Positions 24,212 to 35,467 of a DNA stretch of 54,968 nt are shown here, piece after piece (the first letter of the stretch is position 1; each line of letters begins with the position of its first letter). Source of the stretch: Planoprotostelium fungivorum (taxonomy: Eukaryota > Evosea > Variosea > Cavosteliida > Cavosteliaceae). The translations under genes and the position numbers were made by a program. The notes under the pieces were generated by a model, which was not told the origin of the DNA, searched no databases, and worked only from the letters and a program-made list of their open reading frames with translations. The DNA is taken from positions 1 to 54,968 of the forward strand of contig MDYQ01000280.1 in assembly GCA_003024175.1 (NCBI GenBank). Direction: 5' to 3'.

Positions 24212-25443
24212 GTCTCTGTACCTCGATCGACGCGAAATGAGATGCAGGTGCTTCACGATTCCCTGAGATGATGGATCTCAAAATCACATTTTTCCGCGTC
24301 CTCGGTGCTCTGTCAACAGCTGACGCCTCTTCTTCTTTCACATACCCAAAGAGAAGCACCCGCCCACAAGCACGGACTCTATAGAGTGAAGGATGAAGAG
24401 AACGCCGTACGGCTCTAAATGTCCTGCGACTTCACCGCCGAAGGAAGGAACCACTTATATGGCCCCTATCATAAAGCACACCCAATACCTTTGATGAAAC
24501 ACAGTGCCTGTTTATCTGCTGATAAATACGATGGCCTTATGCGATACTATACAAATATGGCCCGTTCTGACTGAAACGAAGCAAGCACAGCGACCTCTCT
24601 GTGCCTCAGCTGGAAGATGAACACACGTTGACTCATGACACAGCAGTATCCAACGGTAGGGTGTCTTTGTGTGAGAGGATCTCAAAATTCCGATGAAGAG
24701 ATCTATCATTCTTCCTAAGGGGTAGAGAGAATCTATGAAAAGGGGCGTAAATGTGGAGTCGGGAGGGGTCGCATAGAGGCACAGTTTTACCGCCCACACA
24801 GAGACAACACGAATATGACCACTGCACGATCAACGACAACATCAGTACAGAGAGAGGAGAAGATGCAAGAGGGCAACGTGGGCATGAGAGTTTTGAGGAG
24901 GGTCTCATCGATGGGAAGATTGAGGATGCAGAATAATGTCCACAAAGGCATGTCCCCTGAATTCCACAACGGAGTCTTCGTAGGGTGTAGAGAGTATAGA
25001 GACTGCACACAAGAGGTCGATCTACCGTGAATCAATCGCAATGGAAGAGGGATCACAAATGAGAAAAGCAGTGGATGAGAGCGCTCAACGTCCAAAGAAT
25101 AATGGAGTTTTGAACAGCGAGAGGTCAACACAGGATCGTATATGAGATAAAGATGAATCGAGAATAGGACAGAAGTGTGCCTCTTTTATCCATTATGATG
25201 GACACAGAGGCTCTACCATTACGATTAGGAGAGCATCCATCTTCATCGCGAAAGATTCTCGCGACTGTTTCGTTGGATGAGCTCACACTTCGCCAGATGG
25301 AAGCACATTGCTTCCAGGGAAGTTAATCTCCTCAATCCCTCTGAGAGGATCGGTGTTGCACCAACGATCCTTCAACGAGCTGTAGAGAATTTGTCAAGAT
25401 CATGCACTGAATCCACGAGGAATCACGTCTGAATGAAGGTTCA
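24212..25443. other. 1.2-kb region without a confident gene
   Basis: Minus-strand frames at 25131-24787 (with hydrophobic stretches such as MPLWTLFCILNLPIDETLL and VVVDRAVVIFVLSL) and 24799-24512 could be exons of a small membrane protein, with a possible donor near 24808. I could not fix a start, a family or consistent phases. Otherwise promoter of the alpha/beta hydrolase and 3' flank of the next minus-strand gene. Confidence 0.3.
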
Positions 25444-25968
25444 TCACGGGTCTCTGACTTTAATGTCATCATTGAAAGCACCCAGCAGAAAGGATCGGTT
25501 GAACGTCTCCCTCTTCGAGACCTTCGGTGATGGCTGTGGTGATGGTGGACTGCTCGATGCCAGAAGCGACACCCACTCTCGGGGGATTTCACACGATTTG
25601 GATCTTCTTCGCGTCGTATGTGTCCTCTGAAGAAATGATTTGACTCCACTCATGGGAGGTGGTGATGATACAGAGACCTCTCCTCTCGTCCAACTGTTTT
25701 GGAGGTCATCGGCCAGCGAATCAGCATCCGCTATGAGAGTTCCGAAGCTCTTTCGGTGCTCTACGAAAGCCTCCTCTGTGGGCTTCGCGATCGCATGTCG
25801 CAGTGTGGCGTAGGTTCTCATTAGACGCTTCTTTGTGTGTGCGACGCCGGATTTTGTTCTGATGGGAGACAAAGAAAGGAAGCGTTGTCCCTGCGAAGAG
25901 ACAGGTTTGTGACAAGTGTGACTCCCAATTGTGGATAAAATATCGTCTCGCAGGCCTATAGCGCTCAT
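25444..25968 (-). CDS. Hypothetical 174-residue protein
   Basis: A single open frame from an ATG at 25968 (MSAIGLRDDILSTIG) to VRDP. The middle is helical and rich in Ala, Glu and Asp (LRHAIAKPTEEAFVEHRKSF .. DADSLADDLQNSW). The end is Ser/Pro/Arg-rich (SVSSPPPMSG, SSPPSPQPSPKVSKRE), as in a disordered tail. No domain is recognised. Composition looks protein-like and no intron is needed. It could be the last exon of a longer gene. Confidence 0.5.
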   Translation of the reverse strand: MSAIGLRDDILSTIGSHTCHKPVSSQGQRFLSLSPIRTKSGVAHTKKRLMRTYATLRHAIAKPTEEAFVEHRKSFGTLIADADSLADDLQNSWTRGEVSVSSPPPMSGVKSFLQRTHTTRRRSKSCEIPREWVSLLASSSPPSPQPSPKVSKRETFNRSFLLGAFNDDIKVRDP

Positions 25969-26273
25969 GAGCGGAGGAGCAGCATCTACTATCGGTCCAG
26001 AGAGGAGCTGTTTCTTCTTCTCCGTATGTACTTAGTGATCCACTGAAACTTAACGAAAGGACACAACCAAAAATCTCAGACGTACGTAGAAGGGAAGAGA
26101 CACACGACAATTATTACTCCTTTTACTTGATTGCACAAACAGATTCACCTTGATCAAGTTTTGGTGGACAATGTCAAGTATCCAACGCGAATTCTCTCAA
26201 AATGTGATGGGAGAGGATAGCATATTAATAGGTTCACTCATACCCTCTCTATTTATACTGTCGGTGTTGACGA

Positions 26274-27360
26274 TCAGGCTTTCTTTACGTCTGTCTTCTT
26301 TGTGTAAGGTGAAAAGAACTTTCTGAAAACTTCTTTGGCCGCCCCCGTTGTAGGTATATAATGTCCTCCTGATCTCGTCATCAACATCATCGTGATCGTA
26401 ATCATCGTCATCAACATCCTCATGATCGTGATCACCGTCGTGTGAACGTCGTCTCACCTTCATGTTCGAGGGTTTCTGCACGAGGAAACTTTTCACAGAG
26501 GTTCCTGCTCTTCTCCGCGTGGATCAGTGTGTCTCCCTTGCCAAACACGTGCAACGTGGGACAGCTCGGTGGTTTTGAAGAATAGATATCACGATAATCT
26601 ATGTCTGTGGGTGCGAAAGCACAGGCGAGAACAGCAAAGCGGAAGACGATGGGATTGTCATTCATGGATTGAGACAGGTGAGGTTCTAAAGGAGAACCGT
26701 GGAGGAGATGATCGATGATGGTGTCCGAGTCTGGATTACGCAGACAGCACAAGATGGAGGTGATGACACCTCCTTGGCTGAAACCGACTACACCGTCGAA
26801 ATATTTCTGTGAGAAGATGAGGAGATGATGAGAGGAGAGAGAAAGGGATACGATCACAAGTTGATGAGTTGGAATGATGGTGGCCGATTTGATGGTGAGC
26901 AATGGGGCTCACCTGTTCTCGAAAATAGGACCTGATGTACTCAATGGATTCGCTGATTCCATTGTAATGTTGCGCTGTCTCCCATTCTTTTCCTGTCCGT
27001 CTATCAACATGAAAATCTTTGGACAATGTGGACAGTGGCATCATCTGTACGATGTGATCGAGGGTCATCACCTGCATCATACCACTTGAACATGGGTTCT
27101 GAAGGTGGAGGTACGGGCTCTCCCCTTCCTCCTGCATCTTCCAATACTTTCAGAGCATCAGCTAACTCTTCTCCCGTGATCTCATGGGTGGCCTGTAGGT
27201 ATTCTGAGGTGTCACGTCAGTCGATAGATCAGCCCTTCAGCGCACCGAAATTTATGGACTTTCCAAAGATCTTTCGAAATGCACCCGTCTTCTGTGAGAA
27301 GATCTTCTTGTTTTGAAAGTAACCCTGCAGAACGAGGACCTTTGCCTTCTCTTCTGTCAT
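26274..27360 (-). CDS. FSH1/OVCA2-type serine hydrolase
   Basis: Cytosolic alpha/beta hydrolase of the family of yeast Fsh1 and human OVCA2, which cleave short or medium acyl esters. ATG at 27360: MTEEKAKVLVLQGYFQNKKI. Further exons hold EYLQATHEITGEELADALKV, TAQHYNGISESIEYIRSYF, then FDGVVGFSQGGVITSIL with nucleophile Ser, FAVLACAFAPTD, LHVFGKGDTLI with the triad Asp, and HEGGHYIPTTGAAKEVFRKF with the triad His, ending TDVKKA at 26274. All three catalytic residues are present. The gene is divergent from PPT1, with about 90-130 bp between start codons. The intron before the last exon contains repeated ATGATCGTGATC-like words. Confidence 0.88.
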
Positions 27361-27490
27361 GATGGCCGCTGATCGATGGTCTGTAGTGTCGATCGATGAG
27401 AATCCCCTGAATTCAATTTGAATTGATGATTTGAATCTACAATGAAGGATGTCGGGTGACAATAAGAAAACCAAACGTCATCACAACATC
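27361..27490. promoter_or_regulatory. Shared divergent promoter of FSH1-type hydrolase and PPT1
   Basis: Only about 130 bp (90 bp if PPT1 starts at 27449) separate the two start codons, so the genes must share upstream control sequence. A near-palindromic AATTTGAATTGATGATTTGAA stretch lies around 27414-27434. No clear TATA box is seen. Confidence 0.5.
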
Positions 27491-28792
27491 ATGCGACGAA
27501 CGTCCGTGTTAGTCTGCCTCTTATGGCTCCTCGCAGCTGATGCATTTCCCATTCGTCATGGAGGAATCGTCACCGGTCCCATTCGTAAGACCCCCGTACC
27601 CATTGTCATTTGGCATGGAATGGGAGATACATGTTGCTACTCATTCAGGTGAGCTACATTCGTAGAATCTCTCTGTGGAATGCACTTCTCATGAAAAATA
27701 GCATGGGGAGAATCAAGGCGTTGATCGAGCAGGCCGTTCCTGGAGTGTACGTTCACTCTCTCATGATCGGAGAATCCATCGAATCTGATGTGAAGACGAC
27801 CTCACCTGCATCCATTTGACATATCCCAGGAATATAACGGATTCTTCATGAACGTCAACGACCAAGTCGCTCTTGCCGCTTCGAAAATTGCCGCTGACCC
27901 CAAACTCAAAGACGGATTCAATGCCATCGGTTTCTCGCAGGGCAGTCAAGTGTGTCACATCGTATCATGTTCATCTCCATCACTCAATCACATGCAGTTC
28001 CTTAGAGCTTACGTCGAGAGATACAACAGCCCTCCCGTTCGTAATCTCATCTCCATCGGAGGCCAACATCAAGGTCAGCTCATTCGTCACCTCCCTCATT
28101 GATCATGTGCAGGTGTCTATGGTTTCCCTCACTGCCCAGGTACCAACTACAAGATCTGTGAATGGGTTCGAAATCTCTTAGATTACGGTGCTTACGTTGG
28201 TTTCGTTCAGCGTGATCTCGTCCAGGCCGAATACTGGCACGTGAGTTGACCATCTACAACGAGATATTATATCATCTACAATGAGACGTTTCAATTTATC
28301 TCATCAGGATCCACTCGATGAGGAGACATACAAGAAGGATTGCATCTTCTTACCCGATATCAACAACGAAGGTCAACAGAAGAACCAGACATACAAGGAG
28401 AACCTCAGCTCATTAGACAATTTTGTCATGGTGACCTTCTTGCAGGACACCATGGTCCAACCCATAGAAAGCGAGGTGACATCACATTCTTTTTTGTTGA
28501 TTAAACTCTCCCTCTACAACGCTGACGACATCGCAGCGTTTCGAATTCTACGCTCCAGGCCAAGACAAGACCATCGTACCACTGAAAGAATCTCCCATCT
28601 ACAAGGAAGACTGGATCGGTCTGAAGACACTGGACGAGGCCAACAAACTCAAGTTCTTAGAAGTGGAAGGAGATCATCTGAAGGTGATGACGAACACGTG
28701 ATGCATCTGACTTTCGATAGTTCACCGAGCCTTGGTTCTTGGCCAATATCGTCGGACCTTATCTCAACGCAACCGCTGCGAGGATATTGTAG
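27491..28792 (+). CDS. Palmitoyl-protein thioesterase 1
   Basis: Lysosomal enzyme that removes palmitate from S-acylated proteins. A signal peptide, [19 protein letters not shown], begins at 27491; an in-frame ATG at 27449 would add 14 polar residues, so 27491 is preferred. In-phase exons give [47 protein letters not shown] joined to [13 protein letters not shown] (nucleophile Ser), [62 protein letters not shown] (triad Asp in LQD), and [18 protein letters not shown] (triad His), ending AARIL at 28792. It aligns end to end with human PPT1. The only notable change is GFSQGS for GFSQGG. Confidence 0.95.
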
Positions 28793-29069
28793 ATGAATGA
28801 TAAACCACGTGTCGTTTCGAATGATGCATTCAACACTTGTATCTCATGAGTCTGACGTCTTCCACTCTTGTCCAAACATCCTTAAACGATGTGAACGACA
28901 CCACGAGATAGACCGTTATCAATCGAACTCGTGTTGCACAGTATCATGCCGCCACACGAACCTTCAGAGCTGTGGGGATGTACTTATAACACCACCCCAA
29001 TAGAATCGGCTGTCCGCAGGATCACCCTCATCGTCCGTGTGATGTGATACAATTCGAAACTTCCCTTCT

Positions 29070-29870
29070 TTATTTTCTCAACGCTTGGTTCACAAATGTT
29101 TCCCTCGCCTTGATCTGTTGTTCACATGCAAACTGTTTGTCGTCAACGGCTCGTTTGTGATGACGTCTGTCTCACCAATTGAGCGAGGGCACGCTGGCTC
29201 ACCGTTGACTTCAAGTGTTGTATCAAGGTGAGGAGGTCGTTCACATCGGTTCTCATCTGTAGCCATGCCTGCTCGACGTGAGATGTCTATCATACAGGGA
29301 CTTCACCTCTTCCATCTTCACCCCTTCCTCTTCTTCTGATGAAGAGCGGCCGATGGTGCCTCGAGTTGATTTCTTCTGTTCGGGCGGGTCTCTCTCGTGG
29401 ATCCTCTCGGAGGATGGAGGTAGAGAGGATCGGTCGTCTTCATCGTCGGACGTGATGGTCAGATCCACTTGTTGACGGATCTTCGAGATGAAAACGAGCT
29501 TTGTATTCCGCAAGGGGATGGTCTTCTTTCGGAGTCTGTAGGTTCTTAATCGTGTTACCGTGTGAACGACTTACAGATTGTCATTATCATCTGGATCACC
29601 GGAAGAAGTGCTGGTGTCGTGTTTGGGAGGGGACGAGAGCCAATTTAGCTCTGCTTCATCGACTTCTGATTCTTCATCTGTTTCACAGTGAGTTCTCTCT
29701 TCGAATCATCTGTCTTCTTTCACCTCGTAATCTATCGCAGGTTACGCCTGATTGATTCGGCTGCATTTCGATCAGTGCATTCTGTGTGAAGATGAAACAT
29801 TCAAACAGATTCTTGATGATTTACCTCTCTCTGCATCTCTTCGTCTCTTTCTTCTTGCAGAGGGTTCCAT
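29070..29870 (-). CDS. Charged hypothetical protein with C-terminal coiled coil (about 185 residues)
   Basis: Six exons join in phase from the ATG at 29870: MEPSARRKRRRDAER, ECTDRNAAESIR, HEESEVDEAELNWLSSPPKH, LRKKTIPLRNTKLVFISKIRQ with a Ser/Asp/Glu-rich linker (TITSDDEDDRSSLPPSSER, IGRSSSEEEEGVKMEE), MRTDVNDLLTLIQHLKST, and FACEQQIKARETFVNQALRK, stop at 29070. The basic start looks like a nuclear localisation signal, the acidic Ser runs like CK2 sites, and the last 45 residues form an amphipathic helix. No family recognised; a chromatin or kinetochore role is possible but unproven. Confidence 0.65.
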
Positions 29871-30402
29871 GTTCCACTCGATACGTTCATCGTCTTTCAC
29901 CAGTCAGAGTAACACTCGATACACCTTCTCAATCACCTCCCCTCGAATCTCTTCTATGTTCTCGTTGTGTCTCGTGTGTTGTCTGGTGTTCTGATGACTG
30001 TTGTTTACGGGGGAGACAGCTTGTAACACCCGGGTGTCCGCGTGTTACAAAATGAGCTTTCATCACTGCTGCAGCTGTCGCTCTTACAGCTATCTCTCCT
30101 GTTTGGTTAACCGATTCGAAGATTTCAACATGATTGCTGGCCTTCTGTTGTCTCTGAAGCTTGTCTCATTTCGATGTCGATGATCTGTTCTGAATCCGAC
30201 GTTCAACGATGATGTTGATATAAAAAGGAAACGATTTCAAAGAAGATGCCCTGCTGTGTCAATCATCATCCAATCGATTGGTGTGGGAATTTCATCATCT
30301 ACAACAAAGCCTCATTCGTATCTATTCTCTTCACACCATCTGGTTCAAAATGTTCATCTTAAACCGTCTGAGTGCCTGCTCAACGATGGACAACTGTTCC
30401 CA
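29871..30402. other. Upstream region of the charged protein gene, with nested palindromes
   Basis: No convincing exon. Contains the nested inverted repeats at 30021-30050 listed separately. Open frames here on the plus strand are short and unconvincing. Confidence 0.4.
30021..30050. repeat. Nested inverted repeat, two mutually exclusive hairpins
   Basis: TTGTAACAC (30021-30029) is repeated inverted as GTGTTACAA (30042-30050). Within it, ACACCCGGGTGT (30026-30037) is a perfect 12-bp palindrome. The two pairings share bases, so only one can form at a time. It lies about 150 bp upstream of the charged-protein ATG. Confidence 0.7.
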
Positions 30403-32079
30403 TCAGTTCCGTATCAGCTCTTCATTCGTCACCATTAGCACTTCTTCAGGTATGACTTCCTTCATTCTTCTCAGCATCTCGTCTTCTCTTTCGTTCAATG
30501 TTCTCAACCGTCTCTGCACTTTTCTCAATCTTGTTCCGTCGGCACCGTCTCGGCTCACCATCTTGTGTTCCATGGGGCATTCTTCTCTCTTCTTCTCGAC
30601 TTGCTCGTCTTCTCTCGTCTCCTCTGTGGCTTCCTCCACTTGCTCTCTCTCCTCTTCTCTGTCTTGTGCCTTGTCTTCTAAGTCTGCTCTCTCTTCTATC
30701 TCCTCGTCCTTCTTCTCTTCCAACGCCTCTCTCTTCTCCTTCTCTTTCTCTTCCTCTCCTTTCTCCTCCCTTCTCTCTTCTGTAGTATACTCCTATGATA
30801 CGAAGGATCAGCGTGAGATATCTGATGCTGATCTTTCACCTTCACTTCATCGATGATCTCTTCTTCAATTTCCTCTTCAATTTCTTCTTCTCTCGTGTGC
30901 CTGGCAGGGCCGCTCTTCTTCTCGTCCTCCCTCTTCACCTTCTCCTCTCTCTCCTCTTTCTTCTCTCTCTCCTCTTTCTTCTTTCTCTCCTCTTTCTTCT
31001 TTCTCTCCTCTTTCTTCTCCCTCTCTCTTTCCTTCCTCTCTTCTTCCTCTCTCTTGTCGATCACACGGCTATTCCTCTCTTCCTCTTGTACCTTCCTCCT
31101 CTTCTTCGTCTCCTCCCTCTCCTCCTCCCTCTTCCTCTTGTCCCTCTCTCCTCTCTGCCTTCTCTCTTCCTTTTCCACCCACTCGTTGATCGTCTCCACC
31201 GGTAGGTCCACCCTCTCGGCATATTCGATTCTCTCTTGGATGGGGATGTCTCCTGCCTCCGTCGTAGAACATGATGTCCAACTCCTCCCTCTCATCGGGT
31301 GACAGCCGAGTGAAGAGCCTCGGTGGCTGTCCGGTCTTCCTGTGGTATCTCCACGACTTGATCTGACCGAGGCTGAGTCCGATGAGTAAGAGGCGATGGA
31401 TGACCTCTGGCGTGAAATTGGGTTCGCTCTGTAAGTTCGTTCTAATTTTCGGATGATGTGAGGCTTGAAGTGTCCAGAGAAAGCCAAGATGTCGGTCTTC
31501 TCGGTGGGTTTCGCCATCGTTTCGTTTCTGTTTGGCTCTCAGAATTTTGTGTCATTCGAGTGAATGTCTCACCTGAGATCATCGGTGCGGTTGGCTTCTT
31601 CTGAATCTTTGTAAGAGGTGAAATGGAATTCTTCCTCGGAATCGTGTTCGAGAGGCGATGTGTAAGGAGCTGTGGACGCATCGCTGATGACAGCGGGGTC
31701 GACACGGTGGTCTGTGGAAGCATCGATGAGTCGGTGATCTTGTTTCTCTCTCTCTTTGGAATCGTTCCTACTCGTTTTGTTTGTATTGAAGGTAGACTTT
31801 TCGTGTCCTTGTTCTACGTCTCTCGTGTTATTGTTGGAAACGTCTGTTAATGGTGTAAGAAGAAGGTTCTTCGGATGATGTACGAGTCGTCGCTGTTTGT
31901 CCATATGAGATGGTGACGATTGATAATCGCCGTCCATCGTCTTGTCTTCAAGTCCAATACCATTCGATCTATCGAAATTTATCGAAGAGGTGTTCTGTTT
32001 GACGCACGAGTCAGGTGGACACATCATACACCAATGTCCTCACCTCACCGATGAAGCCAGAAAACGTCTTCTCCTTCAT
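30403..32079 (-). CDS. Glu/Lys-rich coiled-coil protein with homeodomain-like helices
   Basis: ATG at 32079: MKEKTFSGFIGE joins NTSSINFDRSNGIGLED, an acidic, Ser/Asn-rich exon ending EANRTDDLR, then NETMAKPTEKTDILAFSGHF. Two helix-turn-helix-like stretches follow: NFTPEVIHRLLLIGLSLGQI + KSWRYHRKTGQ, and LSPDEREELDIMFYDGG + DIPIQERIEYAERV + LPVETINEWVEKEERRQR. The second matches homeodomain spacing (L/F of helix 1, Trp of helix 3) but lacks the usual Asn of WFxNR. The rest, about 31180-30403, is a long charged coiled coil ending NEELIRN. The helical stretch between about 31440 and 31265 is in a different frame from its flanks. Likely nuclear; DNA binding is inference. Confidence 0.6.
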
Positions 32080-32500
32080 CGTCTCTGTGGTCGGGGAGTC
32101 CGTGTATTGAGTCTTCCGTCCGTGTGCTATCGAAGTGGTTGCAGGAGATAAAGTCAAGTGTAGAAGACAGATTGGCTGTTGGTGGGTCACGTGATTACGT
32201 TGTAGTTGGCACATAATTTGTGGTATCGATTCTATTACACCCTTGAATAGATGTTAATTTGGGCTTGGTCTCCAGTTCACACCATCTAAGATCCGTGGGT
32301 AGCATTCAATCAATAAGACACAGTCAGCGGCACCTTCAGAGTTCGATGCCGTCAACAGCTTTCGTAAAGACCAAACAAAAGGTAGACTTGAAGTACTCCA
32401 ATGAATAACACGCCCAAAGCCGGAGGCCGATTTTGAAGCATCACGGAATTGGCTCGTTTTTGGGCCAAGGGTAAGTTGAACCTACGATTCATTTCTATTC
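32080..32500. other. Divergent spacer with a possible 5' exon
   Basis: Upstream of the coiled-coil gene and of the next plus-strand gene. A stretch before the GTAAGT at about 32470 may be a 5' exon, but its frame could not be fixed. Confidence 0.3.
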
Positions 32501-32514
32501 CCTCTCAACAGACA

Positions 32515-33521
32515 ACATGCATCAACCTTCTCCATTTGGCATCGAAGAGACCGCCGTGACCGTCTGCTTCCTCATTGACGCAATCGGCGAGACCGCTCCG
32601 AATTTTCACATCGGCAATGTGAGATGTGTGATGTTTTGATGGATGGTGATGCACAGAACATCAACTCATCTTATCGGTGATGATGAAGGAACATAGAACC
32701 TCTATCCCTTTCCCAGTTTATTCTTGAAATAAATAACCGTTCGACTCAGTCCCTCCTCTAAAGTAACCCTCGGCTCCCATGAGGGCCTTGCCACTTTGAC
32801 AACAGAAAGGCAGAGCAACCGGTCTACAGTTCAACTTCTGAAATCAGTAGCCGCGACTCCGCATCTGAACGATGTAAGACAACATCTCTCCAATTGATCA
32901 CCCTAATCATTTGCAGGAATGTCCATGGCCCTCTAGAGGACAGACTGAGAGTCATTCCGACACCCGGTAACCCAAAGTTGGTCAGGTGGCGATATCCATC
33001 ATGCACGTTCACTCATCTGACCACTTTGCAGGTGGATGATAAATCATCTAAGCCACAGAACGAGAACTCCAGTTCCAACAACAACCGTCCTATCGTGGAA
33101 AGAAAGAAGGTGACATCATACAACCGTGACATTACTCAGGAGGCGTCTTTACTCCACAAATCACCTGCATTAACAGATGCTGTGCCGCTTCAGCCAACTG
33201 GTCCCGCATGATGAGACGTCCCGAAGTTGGAAGGGTGAACATCACCTCACATCGACATCACTGCTTTCTCTCAGCCATCGACATGGGAAGAGGAGAGAGG
33301 AGCATCAGAAAAGACGGCCCAGGAGATCGTGGAAGCGGTAGACTCGACGATCGTTCACATTAAGACGAGGCCGTTCACCTGCGTGGATGAAGAGGTTCTT
33401 CAATGAAGATGGAGATCAGGTGACGAGGGAAGAGAAGGAGAGAGTCTGGGAGATGATACAGAGATACCTCAAGGGCACATCACAGGATCTACCGCAGCAA
33501 CCGTTGGAATGGACGTTCTAA
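32515..33521 (+). CDS. Hypothetical multi-exon protein, structure uncertain
   Basis: No family recognised. Convincing pieces are MHQPSPFGIEETAVTVCFLI + DAIGETAPNFHIGN (32518-32619), VQLLKSVAATPHLND or NVHGPLEDRLRVIPTPGNPK (about 32830-32985), PSTWEEERGASEKTAQEIVE + AVDSTIVHIKTRPF (33273-33380), and the last exon WMKRFFNEDGDQVTREEKER + VWEMIQRYLKG .. QPLEWTF, stop at 33521. Between the last two the frame changes near 33380-33385 with no GT-AG intron I can find. Acceptors and donors elsewhere are plausible, but two alternative frame chains fit. Possibly a decaying gene or one with a sequence error. Confidence 0.4.
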
Positions 33522-33646
33522 GCCAACAACACTCATTCAGATAATAGTAACACATAGCAATAGCAAATGAGTCATCGTGTAGACGATCGTCATCGCGAAC
33601 GAGTAGGAGATTGTCTTTATCAATCAGACGCCCCTTCGTCTCCACT

Positions 33647-35467
33647 TCACTTCTTCTTACCCCAAGTCGAGTTCGTAGCTGTCACACGACATCAGGTCCA
33701 TCTACAACACTCCCCCTCTCACCTGATGGCTTCGACGGAGATTTCCCTGGGAAAGACGGAAAATTTGCGTCAGAGTGGGTCGGAGCTGCCACAGGTATGG
33801 GCTTGGCCGGTGTCTTACCCACATTACTCTTTGGCTGGTTGTAGTTTGACGGGCCGCCAGATAAATACGCTTCCGTCGCCGCGGCCCAACCGGCGTTTCC
33901 GTTGGCGGGGGGCTGAGGGGTGGCCTGAATCTTCTCAGAACGTTCCGTCTACAACGCGTCACCTCTTCTTTTCCCCACTTGGAATTGAAAGACTTGGCGC
34001 TGCTGCCTCCCAGGGAGGGAAAATCTTGGGCCGTGTTCACCGGTACCGATTTGGGTTTTCCGTCAGTTTTCGTCGATTTCGCTACGCTGGGAGCGGGTGC
34101 CGGTCGATCAGGGGTGATCGCAGGGCGGTAGGCCCATCCACCACCGGCTTTGTCGACGTCAGAAGAAATGTCGACTATGTAATGAATTCTCACTGGAATT
34201 TCCGGGTGAAGTTCCGCTCAGTGACATGTCACCCAGGGCGGGAAAATCATCGATGATCTGATGCGGTTAACACGGCCGTACGTACCTGTACGTAACGTGT
34301 CACTCACCGATGCAGCGACTCGGGAATAGTTCATGGAGGGTTTGTTGGCTGGCGTAGAGGCGGCTGGGATCGTTGTAGATGAAGGAGGTGTCGTACCTTC
34401 CGTGGCGGCCTCTTGACTCAAAGTCGGGAAATCTTCCGGCTTAGGCCTGGCTTGCTGTACGTTCTCAGAAATTTCATAGAAATCTCGTAAAGTTACGTAC
34501 CGGTACAGCCTCGTATTCTTCCCTGTGGTTCCCGTGTGTGTATTCGAGGCTCAATTTCGCGTCACTCTTCCTGCGTTGACTCTTCGGTATATGTACATTG
34601 ACCTGACGACGTCAATCTACAACCTGCCAGTCCCATCACCTCGTGGATTTTGAGGGCACCGGCGTCAGGGAAGACGATGAACCTCTTTTGTCTGCACTCC
34701 GGGTGCTCACAAAGATGATGATCTCTTCGAAAGTGATTCTCCAGGTCGTTGTAGTCCCGATAATATTGAAATTGTTTTCCCTTCTTCGTGCAGACGAAAC
34801 ACGTCTCATGATCGCGATAGAGGTGCTCGTACAGTTTGTCTTGGTCGAAAAAGTATTTGTCGCAGAATTGACAGAAGGCGTGGACGACGAGAGTGTCTCG
34901 ATCTCCGGTCTTGAGGTGGGTCTTGAGATCGCGGGCGCTGTATAATTTCTGTTCTTGGAGATAGACTTTACGATCGGCCAGACAGACCTCACTGATTTGC
35001 ATTCAGTTGGATGATGAAGGAGGTCATCTTGAATCACCAGAATTCGAGTCTGTGGGTCGCTTTCGTGTGTTTCTTCAGTGAGTCAACACCGTCGAAGTCT
35101 TCTGAATCACAATACGGGCATTTGACCTTCCATAACCTCGAAAAGGTTCTGTAGTCTGTTCCTGACTCCACATCCATGTACATTCCTTTCTCGACATCGT
35201 GAAACCAATCAGTGAGATCGAAATCTTGATATCTCTTCTCCTTATCATTCGTGAAGATGGCTTGTTCTATGGGTTGTCTGAACTCTAGATTTAATACACT
35301 GCCGAGAGTCGTCGATCACATCACCTGCATACTGGGCAGTCGATTTGGTTGTAGAGGGTCTTTCTTCTCAGGTAGCATTCTGTGCACTGATCTCTGTGAT
35401 TGCAAGGACCAAGACTGTAGAATCGTACGGGATTCAGACAGATATCGCAGTTCTCGTATGCCTCCAT
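33647..35467 (-). CDS. RING E3 ubiquitin ligase ZNF598/Hel2
   Basis: Senses collided ribosomes and ubiquitinates small-subunit proteins in ribosome-associated quality control. ATG at 35467: MEAYENCDICLNPVRFYSLG + PCNHRDQCTECYLRRKTLYN + QIDCPVC is the N-terminal RING. Zn-finger exons follow: HLKTGDRDTLVVHAFCQFCD + KYFFDQDKLYEHLYRDHETC + FVCTKKGKQFQYYRDYNDLE + NHFRRDHHLCEHPECRQKRF. The C-terminal half is low complexity with repeated DFPSLG-type motifs (PEDFPTLS, DDFPALGD, QDFPSLGG, ANFPSFPG), a hallmark of Hel2 proteins. Two of the last introns are short (38 and 44 nt) and both contain GTTGTAG. The protein ends STWGKKK at 33647. Convergent with the hypothetical plus-strand gene. Confidence 0.93.

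Noticed and set aside
30278-31302. Long plus-strand Ser/Leu/Phe-rich frames
   Set aside because: They are the complement of the Glu/Lys-rich coiled-coil exons on the minus strand and have no splice-compatible neighbours.
31442-31723. Minus-strand 93-residue frame with start near 31723
   Set aside because: Out of frame with the well-supported exon ending EEANRTDDLR and crosses its intron.
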